Source: Populus alba (Eukaryota > Streptophyta > Magnoliopsida > Malpighiales > Salicaceae). Taken from it: 64,000 nt of DNA. The notes below the pieces were generated by a model, which saw only the letters and a program-made list of their open reading frames with translations, did not search any database and had not been told where the DNA came from. Shown here in pieces: positions 11,037 to 21,357 of the stretch (position 1 is the first letter of the stretch; the number at the start of each line of letters is the position of its first letter). The DNA is taken from NCBI RefSeq assembly GCF_005239225.2, contig NC_133293.1:19994333-20058332 (forward strand), in the 5' to 3' direction. The position numbers and the translations under genes are program-made.

Positions 11037-11782
11037 TGTAGACACAATTTTGTGTACCTGAAATTAAATAAGCACACGTGTACAAATATATAATTTTATT
11101 AAATATATGAATGGGTACAATCTCTATGTAATATATTCTATCAAAAGAATATGGCAATCCTCTGATTCTTCCCTTGGATTTGATGTATGGTGACTTGATT
11201 TATTTGAGTAATCAAGCCAAGATTTGTGCTTTGCAAGAACACGAATTTGGGCGTGTATTGCGAAGCGAGATGTTGTGATTTGATGCTTTGAAGAGTACCT
11301 TGATTTGTCTTCAAAGTGTTGTTGAAGAACTCTTATGGGGCGTTTTGGCTTGATCCAACAGAGCTTCGTTCTTGTTAAACTTCAAGCGTAGATGAAGGAG
11401 GCTTGAGAACTCTTTGAGAGAGAGCTTCCTTGCTTGAAGAGAGAGAGAGAGAGAGAGTCTTGAAGAAAATTTGTATCTCCTCTGGAATCCCCTCCCTTTA
11501 GGTTGAGGCCCTCTATTTATAGAGATCTGTAGGGGCTCTCAGGTCCTTTTCCAATGCCACGTGGCATAATTTTATTAGTTGGTCTTTATTGATGGAATCT
11601 TGACTTTATGACAAGATATCTTGAATATCTCATCTCAAGTGTCAACTTTTCATTGGTCAAGAAATATTTGAAGGCTCATTTGTTTTCCATGTCATTTATT
11701 TTCAATTTTATTTTATTCTTTATTTTAAAGAATAAAATAACACATGGTGAAATTTGATTGGTGGAAAATTTGTGTTTCTACA
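11037..11782 (-). repeat. 5' LTR of the Tat-like retroelement (746 bp)
   Basis: The ends are TGTAGACACAA and GTGTTTCTACA on the plus strand, giving a TGTAGA/TCTACA inverted terminus with the TG..CA rule. The left end abuts the primer-binding site and the right end abuts unrelated sequence. GACTT at 11783-11787 would be one target-site duplicate; the partner lies off the window. A (GA)n run at about 11439-11457 sits in the transcribed part. Confidence 0.92.
11513..11565 (-). promoter_or_regulatory. LTR core promoter: TATA box and upstream G-box
   Basis: On the minus strand, CTATAAATAG (11522-11513) forms a good plant TATA box. Some 33 bases upstream lies the perfect palindrome GCCACGTGGC (11556-11565), a G-box/ABRE core bound by bZIP and bHLH factors. 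This suggests stress- or light-responsive transcription, which is inference. Confidence 0.7.
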
Positions 11783-14500
11783 GACTTGTTAAGGTGTAGA
11801 TAAGGAGAGTACAGTGATTAATAAAAATAAAAATAATATTCATATGTGTAACAGATTAAAGTCCTTGCATTTTCACGATTTATATAAACAAATGAATTAT
11901 TCAATTAATATTATTATTTACAGTGTATAAATAAATTAAAAATTATTGATACAAATCATGAAAGGTGGAAAATAGACATACAGGCTAACACCTGTTGTTT
12001 TTATGTCGACTCTAATAATTCTATAAGCAGCCTTTTATGTTGATATTATCAAGAATTATGATAATGATTATTTTAAAAAAAAATTATATAAAAATATATA
12101 AAAATAATATATATTTTTACATTTTTTTATAAACATATTAAAAGAATAAAAAACACAAAATAAAATTAATTTCTAACAAAAAAATCAAAAGTACCGCAAA
12201 AATACACAGCACCATTAACAGAAAAAGATTCTTATAAAGATATAGATATTGACTATTCGAAAAACAATCACAGAAGGCTACATGCATCGTTTGAAAGTAT
12301 TTTGGGTTTGGCCAATGAAGAACAGATGGGGCTAGCTATTGACCGTGCAGATAATAATCACACATAAGGGACTGTACGATCAAGAAAATAAAGATACCCA
12401 TCAGATCATCCAAAGAGAACAAAAATTAGACACTGGTATAGGGTTTCATAGTATTCCTGGAAGGAAATTGTGGTCTTTCTGATAAAAACTAGGGCAGGTT
12501 GGGTTAACCATTATTGGCGATAGAATTTGGTTTTGTGTACGAACTTTGTTATTTTATGAAAAGTAACAATATCATCAATTGATCTCAATATTAGAACCAA
12601 TGATAATTCAACAAGGAAAAACTGACAAACTCATCTAGTTATGTAATTATAATACAAGCTTCTCAGTTAAGTTTTGTTACATTCTAATTAATAGTACCTC
12701 CTCTCCTCTTCTAATAACAGAGTTTTTGAAGCCAATATTTAGATTAAAAAGGGCTCTCTAAAAGTTCAAACATTTATCTGGTTGGCAGTCCAGGACAAAG
12801 TTAGTACAAGAACTTTTTTTTATAACTAGAATGTTTTGTTTACCACACAAGTTTTATGTGTCTTTTGTAGCTTAGATTTTTAAACTTTTGAGCATTTTTT
12901 TTTATACACTATAACTTTTTAAGAGCGTTTAGATTAAAGTTTTTGATTGGTGAGGTATCCAATATTGTTTACCAGCACACTAGATTCGCTGTTTCTACAA
13001 TGGACTGGAATGGTGCAAAGGCAAAATTTAAAGATTAACTTAGAGACTAATTTCCAGTAGTACTATTTGGGATATATATTAGGTTGTTGAGGAATAAAAA
13101 TGTTTTTCAAGAGGGAACTATAAGCTTGTTTAATTATTTCTCCATTATCTTTCATCGGGTTGCTATGTGATTGCATACTCTAGATTCAAACTTTATTTAT
13201 ATGAAAAATAACCTCTTAAGATCTTCTGATGGCATTAAATTATAGTGGAATAAGAAATTTTATATAATTTTTTTGTTTTTGTTGTAGTAGATTGATTAAT
13301 TAATTAAAATTTTTTCTAACTTTTTTTTTTGTTATGTTTCTGTATTTTACTTTGATTATTAATTTTATGGTCTTTTCAATATACTATCGATAATTATTAA
13401 AAAAAGAAACACTTGAGCAGGTAGATGGAGAAATGACTGATTAATATGCACAGATTGATTTAATTGTCTGGCTCTGATATATTATTAATTTTTAAATTAC
13501 TCTATATAAAGAGACAAACTGCACGTACACTCACAAAGACACATGCCTAAAAGAGAGAATTTAAGGGGGGTGGTAGATGGATGATGGAACAGAGAAGGTG
13601 CTGGCAAATTAGGCCGCAAAGCAGCAAGGATTAATTATTTGATCATGATAAGAACAGATAAAAAGTTAAGTAGAGAGAACCCCAGTTGCTTGATTAGCAA
13701 AATATATAGAAGTAATTAATATGTATATATAGGCTACCAAGAACATCAATAATTAATCTTGAGAAAACATTGGCTTAATTAAATATTAAAAGACATCACA
13801 AAAAGAACTGTTCCTCACAAAACATCGACTTTCAAAGCGATAAAAAGATTAGGAAAGCTGAGATTTACAGAAGATTGATTATTACAAGTGATAAGATGAT
13901 GGTATAAAGGGAAAGGGGAAAAATGGTATGAAGAGAGGGAAGTGATGGAGATAAAGAAGAAGATATTAAAGATGAATTGATAGATAAAATTATCGTCGTT
14001 GCAGTACTTCTCTCTTTCTTTCTCTCTTTTTTTTATCACTTTTTATTTAAATAAAGGAAAAGAAAGAAGAGAGACAGAGAGAATCCATGTGTTTCCAAGC
14101 ACTCCGAGACAAAACGAGCTTCTGAGAAGAAAAGCAACCTTTGCTTTACGACCCAGAAAAGGAGATTTCAAACCACCATGAGGGCTAGCTTAGGAAATTG
14201 CGTGGTTAGCAACCCAACCACACCGTCTCCACCTCTCTCTTTCTCTTTTTGTCTGATCTTTCTCTCTCTCATACGGTGGTGGCTGTCTATATTTAGGCGA
14301 AAGCTGGGGGTGCAAGTACAACCCCACATCTTTCCTTCTTTCCCTCTCAATGCAACCACGCATAAACGTAACCCCACAAAAAGTAAGCTCATACACACCC
14401 TTCCCTAAGTCGCTGGTTCGCTTGATTTATGCCAATTCAAAAGGGCTAATTTTATTTGTGGGGCTTTGAAACCATTAGTTGATTATGACCCGGTTTCTAT
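11783..14500. other. Spacer, AT-rich, no gene recognised
   Basis: No coding exon with recognisable similarity is visible. It holds an AT-rich remnant resembling the dispersed MITE family at about 12060-12180. Pyrimidine/purine tracts at about 13900-14280 generate chance ORFs on both strands. The last kilobase may serve as promoter of the MIR160 gene. Confidence 0.6.
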
Positions 14501-14514
14501 TTCCCATAGATCTC

Positions 14515-14600
14515 TCTCCTCTCCTCCTTAAATACCACTCCCCCTCCCCTCCTCTCTCCCTCTCTCTGCCCTAATTTTGACGCTTCACTGAACCACACCC
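14515..14600 (+). promoter_or_regulatory. Probable MIR160 core promoter: CT-rich tract and TATA-like element
   Basis: A dense CT tract (TCTCTCTCCTCTCC and CTCTCCCTCTCTCT) flanks the TATA-like TTAAATAC at about 14528-14535, some 280 bases before the hairpin. CT/GA tracts bind BPC (GAGA-binding) factors and are common near plant core promoters. The transcription start, probably about 14555-14600, is inferred. Confidence 0.45.
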
Positions 14601-14833
14601 TCTCTTCAGCTTCATTGTTTATGTATGTGTGGTGTCCATGGGGAAGGCAAGCTATGGTAGAGAATCTGTTACCTTCTATTTATTGTTCATGCATTCATTC
14701 ATGCTATGTAGTATGCATCCATGCAATTGAGGGCTGCATAAGCTCATGCACACATGCCTGCATGCTTAGTAATGTAATATAATGCATGCATACATGCATG
14801 TTTTAACCACCATGCATCCATATATATTATATG

Positions 14834-14854
14834 TGCCTGGCTCCCTGTATGCCA
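14834..14854 (+). ncRNA. miR160: Mature miR160 (5p)
   Basis: This 21-nt stretch starts TGCCTGGCTCCC and ends TGTATGCCA, matching the miR160 sequence conserved across land plants at every position I can recall. Confidence 0.96.
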
Positions 14855-14894
14855 TTTGCAGAGCCCACCGGTTCTTCGATGGCCTCCGTGGATG

Positions 14895-14915
14895 GCGTAT
14901 GAGGAGCCATGCATA
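14895..14915 (+). ncRNA. miR160 star (3p)
   Basis: This 21-nt stretch starts GCGTATGAGG and ends GCCATGCATA, the conserved miR160 star. It pairs with the 5p arm with the usual few mismatches and 2-nt overhang geometry. Confidence 0.92.
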
Positions 14916-14937
14916 TTCACATGTATATTATCCATGG

Positions 14938-16899
14938 TTTTCACTTGCAGATGGAAGATTTATACGGGCTCCTAGTCCAACTTTGAAGGCTAGAGTCTGC
15001 AAGGGTAGCATTGTAATTTTCAAAAGAATCAGGTTCTCTCTGAGAGCGAAGGTACATGTTTATCCTCTTCTCTTCGAAACATCACCCCTGTATAGTTTTT
15101 AGGGTTTTCATGATGTGATGTTGATCTAAAGGCCTTGCAGGAGAAATTATTTTAACATGACATTGCCACTACCCTTGTAACGAGGGATCTGATTAGAAAT
15201 CTATGCTTTTAGCTCTCAAAATATCACTGTGGACGAATTATAATTGTTTGTACCTGACAACATAGGAGTTGCATTATGCCATCCATCTCATCATCTGGCT
15301 ACATGCTTGTCTCAAGAACATGTCATATGACCTAAAGTCACGGTGTTATGTCCTATAAACTTAGACCATATATAAAAAAAAGGTGGGGGAGAAGAGACAG
15401 ATCCTCATGATCACAATTTATAGCTTTTGTTCTTTGATAATGGGAAACAAGACTGACGAAAACCCTTTGTCATCTGTGCTATAGCTAGTGTCCAAGTTGA
15501 TTTGAGCTGGTATGGATTAATATCAAATAATTGCTTTGTCTTATTAAGAAGGTTTCAATGTCTTCTGCTCAATGTTTGGCTTTGAATGTTAATCTGCTTT
15601 TTGTTGTCTTGACTTCCCCTGTGATTTTGATTAACCACCATGACCACAACTAAATCTAGGTCTTGTTCTTGCTTTTCTGTGTCTATATATGGTTGCTATT
15701 AATTTTCTTTTTACTGATATAGAAAGCATATATATATGCGCTAATTGCTGGTTAAATCGTTTGAAAGGGAAGGGTCTGTCTTGTATTTAACAAAAACAAC
15801 AATTAATACTCCTATTATTAGTCAACACTGAAAGGGTGCTACTGAATTTGGCTTAATTAGTAGCCCAGCTAATTAGAACTTCGCTTTATTGGGTATGTAG
15901 CTAGACAGACAATGTGCAATGACAAAAAGAACTTGGAAAGGTAACTCCATTCAAGCTATCTATACAGTAGAATGGGTCTCGAGAACAAAATCTGCAAGGC
16001 TTTTTCCGATTTTGTTTGTGGATACAATCATGCATTCCATTAACCAAAGAACAACCTTTTACCATCCATTTTTCTTTTTTCTTTTTTGCTTTAGATGGAT
16101 AGTTACAAGTAGAGTTGTGTCCGAGAGATTCTAGCTATCTCTCCTGCTATAACAAATCAAAGGCAAAAGACTAATTAAAGTACTTGAAGATGAATTAACA
16201 ATAACACAAAGAGTTAGATCGAATTAATATCGTGAGTATTATGATTGTCCTTGTTTTCCACAGAAAAAAATATAAAAAAATCTAATTTGGAGAGTAGTGA
16301 TATCACCTGCATGCCCAGATATAATGAACACAACCTGGTTTAGGTTTTATCAGCATCAAAAGTAGAGGCATAATCATGCTAGCCACGCACGTCCGGCCAG
16401 GGATTCAAGAAAGAAAAAGAAGTGTGGATTATGGGGAAAGTAAAGTAGTGAGGGTGCAGCAGCAGGATTGTGATTATAGCTTCTAGGGAATCTCATACAA
16501 AAAGAAATGGAACCTCTTCCTCTCTGTCACTTTCTCATTGGCCACTAGAGAATATGTTATACAGTCAAAGCAGGTCAAAAGGACACCAGCCAGGCCAGAT
16601 GAGGGACCACATTGGAGATCTACTGTTCAAATGGGATCTTTTTACAAAAATTAAGACGGTAAATTAAAAGTTTTGTCATAAAAACGAAAGTGAAATAGCA
16701 TATTTTTATACTGTAGCGCTTTTAAAACATAATATTTATATGATATTTATATAGTTTTCGTGCTGTAAAATAATAATATTTAAATATATAACGCTTTGAA
16801 GCGTGATAATTGTCATCTAGAAGGCTGGTTGAATATAGTTATATAATCTATTGATTGTTTCACAAAAAAAATTATAACTTTATAATTTTATGAGTAAAA

Positions 16900-16935
<36 letters not shown>

Positions 16936-18565
16936 CCAACTTTTAGACTAAAAAATAGATTTCTATGAAAATCTTAAAAAAAATATTGATCATATAGTAG
17001 TTTTTACAGGTAATTCTAAACAGTCAAGGATAAGTTTATGATAACTAAATGAGAATTTACCTTAGACAAATTACATGGATGTTTTAACGGTTGTATTTAT
17101 GGATTAATATGACAGGTCTAAGTCTAGAAGGAGTTATGGTCACACTAAACTAGAATGATAACTCAAAAGAATCATAACTTTCGATTTGATTATTGGATTG
17201 CATTTAATTTTAGACAATTTTTCTACTCTAATCATTGGATCTTTAGATTTTAAAAATCTTACCATGAATTTTGATTTTAACAATTTTGTGATTTTTTTAC
17301 AAACCAATTGACCGGTCAATTCTCAATTTAAATAGATGTCACAGTTGTAAATCACAACATTAATTTAAATTTTTTTCGTGATTCTCAATTATTATATTTA
17401 ATTAATGTCATAATTTTTAATTGCAATATAAAAAAAAATATTATTTTGTCAAAACTTTTTTATTTATGTTTCACCATTTATTTTATTTGCATTTTGCATG
17501 CTAATTGCTCGATTTATTGGTTGAAATGGGATTTTTAATCACTCTTTACTCCCCGTTTCTTTTCCATGATTTATTTTTTTATTCCTAAGAGAAAAAAGGG
17601 AAACACAGAGAGTCTAATAATCCAGAGAGAACATTCTACCCGGATTGATCAGGGGGGAATGGTGAGAGAAGAAGAAGAAGATTAACGTGCCTTCTTTGTT
17701 AGGGCTCAGCTTGTCCACTGTTTGCTGTATCAGAGAGTAAATTCTATGCTATGTCTTACCTAAGAATGGCGGTGAAACATCAAGTGTATGTTCGTAACAT
17801 TTCTACGTTCTTACACAAAATCATGATTTCAGGCTTTTGTGTTCAGAAAGAAATCTTGTTTCAGATACAGAGTTATGCACGTTTATGTTGGGGGCGGGGA
17901 GAAGATGTATGATGTCGTTCTTCCAGCTAGCAGACTGCACATTTCTCTTTTTCCTATGTTTCACGTACATATATACCAGTGGGCTAACCTCGCATGGCGA
18001 GGGCAAAATAATTTTGTTCATTTTCTCAATACATTACTGTTCATTTTTTAAATAAAAAAAATACTATTATATCATTTAATTTTGTAATCTTAATAAGAAG
18101 CAAAAAGTAATTGAAAAGCAACAAGGTTTCAAATAATTCGATATCCATACTATCATGAATGTTTAAAATTAAAAAAATCTTAGAAGACTTTGAACGAGCA
18201 TTGATATGGTTTAAAAGATAGTTTTTTTTATATATATATAATCAACAAATATTATATATATATATAGATTAAATTGAAGTTTATAATATGAGCTTTCAAT
18301 TGGTTTGTATAAAAATTATTTATAAAAAACATATGTTAAGAAATTGTTATTCAAAGTTCCTTTTGTGATTTTTTTTTCTCAACTTGGTATCGCTATTTAA
18401 ATCTCTCTCTTTTTATTTGAATATGGGTAAGACGGATCCATATTATATGTTAGTTTTATAATATATATATATATATAGCAAAACACTGTTGGTTAAAATA
18501 ACATACAAGTAAATCATGTGTTTGTCTTTCTTACCTGGCAAGATGCGTTTTCCCGATGTTCTTTC
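14938..18565. other. Spacer with microsatellites, no gene recognised
   Basis: The first few hundred bases probably hold the 3' part of the MIR160 primary transcript. A (TA)n run lies at 16909-16935. The 17560-17960 stretch is less AT-rich than its surroundings and has short ORFs on both strands, but nothing I recognise. AT-rich filler makes up the rest. Confidence 0.55.
16909..16935. repeat. (TA)n microsatellite after a poly-A run
   Basis: A run of A leads directly into about 13 TA repeats. Likely length-polymorphic. Confidence 0.9.
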
Positions 18566-18787
18566 ATGAAAATGGTGGAACCCATACCAAGTTATCTCAA
18601 AAGCATGTTGGGTTTTGCCATGATGGGCTCTCAGATTCTTTCTCGGCGTGTCGTGTACAATTCTTGTGGATTTGGACCTCATGGAGATGCCCCTTGGTAC
18701 CCTCATCTTCTCCGAAGAGTAAAAGTAAATCAGAATACAGCTGATGTTAAAACCCATGCGCACAGATATACTGCAAGAATCATATGA
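18566..18787 (+). CDS. Possible small protein or exon remnant, 73 codons, unknown
   Basis: An ATG-started frame of 73 residues lies in an island less AT-rich than its flanks. The product is basic with a hydrophobic patch (SYLKSMLGFAMMGSQIL) followed by a Gly/Pro/Trp-rich stretch (CGFGPHGDAPWYP). I do not recognise a family. The frame stays open upstream to 18518 but no acceptor or promoter stands out, and the minus strand is also open over the same bases. It could be a small gene, an isolated exon or chance. Confidence 0.25.
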   Translation: MKMVEPIPSYLKSMLGFAMMGSQILSRRVVYNSCGFGPHGDAPWYPHLLRRVKVNQNTADVKTHAHRYTARII

Positions 18788-20584
18788 ACACAGGCAGCTT
18801 CGATCAGTTCAGAGGGGAAGGGGAAAAAATACATTCTGAGTTAACTTTGATTTACTTGCATCAGATCTGATCAGTTACACAAGATGATGTTGACAGGGAG
18901 AATAAACTGGGGAAGATGATGCTTCAATGGATAAAACTCTAACGTCTCGAAATGTGCAGTACAAGCATAAGATTCTTGCCATATTACGGACTTCGGACTG
19001 CATCATGTAAATCTTAGCTAAAGAAATTAAAGAAGGACCAAAGCTGTACATACATGATCTCATTATTATCGCTCTCTGTTTTTTTTTTTTTTTTTTGTTC
19101 TTATCATCTCTTTCAGTGCTGAGAAGCCTAAGTCTAATTGTTCTTTCTAAAGCAATACTAGTTTCTTTTCTCATGAACGTCTAGCGTTTTCTTATTATTT
19201 TTAAAATTGATTTTACTTGATATGACAAGTATACTACAAAGACACAGGAGATTCACCATTACAGCGTGATGACTGTTTTGTTCTTCCCATATAAAAAAAA
19301 AAATGAATGTCTTTAAATTAGAAGTATTTTGATATTTTTATATGGTTTATAAGTCATTATTAATTTATTTGAGGGTATTTTTTTTCCATTCAATGTATTT
19401 AGATTAGGTATTATTATTATTAATGTAAGTGTCCAGGTCAGTTTATTCGTGCTTCAATTAATTTCACAGGTTTTGAAATTAATGACCATATAAGTTTCTA
19501 GTGATCATGATATTAGTAACCACAAGCACAAACCTAAAACTAAAAATAAAGTAAACTCTTTGATTTTAAGTTTTAACCATTAAGTCATTTATTAAATAGT
19601 TATGTTAATCATTACTTGATCTTATGCGCAAGACTGGATTAATCCACCGAATCCTTCAACTCAACGACCAAATAATTCAACACATCAATCGAGTTGATGT
19701 GCATGACTTTCTCTTTTCCTTCACAGTTATCAACCAAAATAACATTAAGTATTTCCTCCTTCAGGCAATCTCTTGTACAATATGGTCTACCATAGACAAA
19801 ACAACATGCACTTGGTCTAGATTCTTTTCCTTGCCCTTCAACTTGTTTCCCTCTACCCTAGTCAATAGCAGGTATGAACCCTACACCACCAAACTTCTTA
19901 TTATTATTAATTTCTTCCTTTCTCCTTTTTATTTTGATTTTGAAGGGCTGTACCAGAACCATCTCTAGCATAACTCTTGAAATCAACTATACCATGCATT
20001 CACGGCAACAACACCATTCATCACTTTCTTTTAATTCATGATGAATCCTATAACAAAAATATGAGCAATACAAATTACAAAAACACCAAATCAAATTAAC
20101 AATCATATAAATTAATTATCTAAATGTTATAATTATTTAAACTACTAAAAATAGTAAATATAACGAATGATCAAAATTTTAACAGGTTTATTCTAAAATG
20201 TAAAATCCTAAAAACCTTCAAACGATCCAAATACATTCTCATAAGCTTGGGCTACCACACATGCATGAGCCCAATTTTTACCAAGGTGCATGGACTCGGG
20301 TATGGAATCCCGAGCCCACCATTTTAGCTCAGGTCCACTACTAGATGTGTTTCACAGCAGCTTTATAAGCTCAAACTACCACACCCAAGCCCAACATACT
20401 TGAGTCGAGATAGTATGCTAAAAGTTTTTTTTTTATATATCTTTAATGGGCTCAAGCACCTTACTTAAGTCCAACATTCTCAAAATACCATAATGATAAA
20501 ATTACACTCCAACCCTCTTCTATATAAAATAACCAAACTCATAATATATAAATACTACATGAATATTTTAACTTAAGGTTCTTA

Positions 20585-20793
20585 GTGCCCGTTTGGCATT
20601 GCGGCCAAACCGGCTTTTTGAAAAAATTCAAATTTTTTTTTTTTGCTAAAATTGAGTGCGGTTTGTACTTTTTGGATCGTTTTGATGTGTTTATGTCAAA
20701 AATGATTTTTAAAAAATGAAAAAACATTATTGGCATGCTTTTCAGCACGAAAAGCTATTTGAAAAGCAACCGCTACCACACTCCCAAACACCT
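20585..20793. repeat. MITE-like element (about 210 bp) with GTTTGG termini
   Basis: It starts GTGCCCGTTTGGCATTGCGG and ends ACCACACTCCCAAACACC, so the two ends are imperfect inverted repeats around GTTTGG. The interior has the string GATCGTTTTGATGTG followed by A/T-rich sequence, shared with other copies in this window. Non-autonomous DNA transposons of this appearance are very abundant in Populus. Superfamily not determined. Confidence 0.65.
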
Positions 20794-21220
20794 TTTTAAT
20801 CTCTTTATTTTTAACACTTTTATAAGTACAGTTATTAACTATATTAGCTTACTTAACATTATCAGCTATCAACCACTTAAGTTTTTCATATCAAACCACT
20901 AAAAATCTTAATTAAAAATAAATAAATTAAATTACTCAAACCAATAATTTAACTAATTATGTAATTACATATCAATTTTATTTTTAAATATCATAAATTT
21001 TAGGAATTATCGTCCAGTAATCAGATTTAAGATTTATTAAAAGGAAAAGAATAGGAGGAGAAGGAAAGGAAAGGAGGTACGACGCAATGAATTAACATTA
21101 CGATATCGTAAAAGGTGTGTTTTTGGGGAAGGGTTCACGCAGAGAAAGAAAAAGACTGGTGGTTAATTATTTTTAATGATCCTGATTGATTCTTAAATCA
21201 CTAGAGGGCTTAAAAAGTTA

Positions 21221-21254
21221 AAAAAAATAAAAATAAAAATAAAAATAAAAATAA
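21221..21254. repeat. (AAAAAT)n minisatellite
   Basis: About five copies of a six-base A/T-rich unit, 104 bases beyond the kinase stop codon. Confidence 0.85.
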
Positions 21255-21357
21255 TTGAATTATTTAACAATATAAAATAAAATAAAAAGGGAAGAAAAAA
21301 CCACATTCCTTGCCATTAAAAAGTTACAAGAATTTCCACCCTCTCTCGTTCATGGTT

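Larger units (their letters stand above)
1..11782 (-). mobile_element. Truncated Ty3/gypsy LTR retrotransposon, Tat/Ogre-like, with antisense extra gene
   Basis: Seen: a 746 bp LTR at the right, a tRNA-type primer-binding site just inside it, then gag, protease, RT-RNase H, a second RNase H and integrase in that order on the minus strand. An opposite-strand gene lies beyond the integrase. Known: a second, archaeal-type RNase H between RT-RNase H and integrase, plus extra ORFs between pol and the 3' LTR, mark the Tat lineage (Ogre, Grande, Retand). The 3' LTR is not in the window, so the element is longer than 11.8 kb. At least a dozen frame breaks show this copy, as sequenced, cannot code for its proteins. 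Assignment to Tat is strong from domain order; the exact family is unknown. Confidence 0.93.
14810..14937 (+). ncRNA. MIR160: MIR160 precursor hairpin
   Basis: The 5' arm carries the conserved miR160 and the 3' arm the conserved miR160 star, 40 bases apart, as in the family. The outer stem continues from CCATGCATCC (14810) to ATCCATGG (ending 14937), giving a foldback of about 128 nt. Known: miR160 guides cleavage of the auxin response factors ARF10, ARF16 and ARF17 and so acts in root cap, leaf and embryo development. Both arms match exactly, so this is very probably a functional locus. Short ORFs overlapping the hairpin on both strands are chance. Which family member it is cannot be told here. 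Confidence 0.96.
18788..21357. other. Spacer, AT-rich, one MITE-like repeat
   Basis: No gene recognised. It holds short ORFs over purine runs (18875-19174), a Thr/Leu-rich ORF without known similarity (19624-19968), the MITE at 20585-20793 and an A/T-rich minisatellite at 21221-21254. Confidence 0.55.

Noticed and set aside
10959..11045. Gag start at the ATG at 11045
   Set aside because: It lies in the LTR and would translate the primer-binding site; the ATG at 10958 is more likely.
14168..14408. Overlapping frames on both strands before MIR160
   Set aside because: They arise from pyrimidine- and purine-rich tracts that lack stops in several frames.
14782..15102. 106-residue frame across the MIR160 hairpin
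   Set aside because: It is Met/His-rich from ATGCAT repeats, has no similarity, and covers a clear miRNA foldback.
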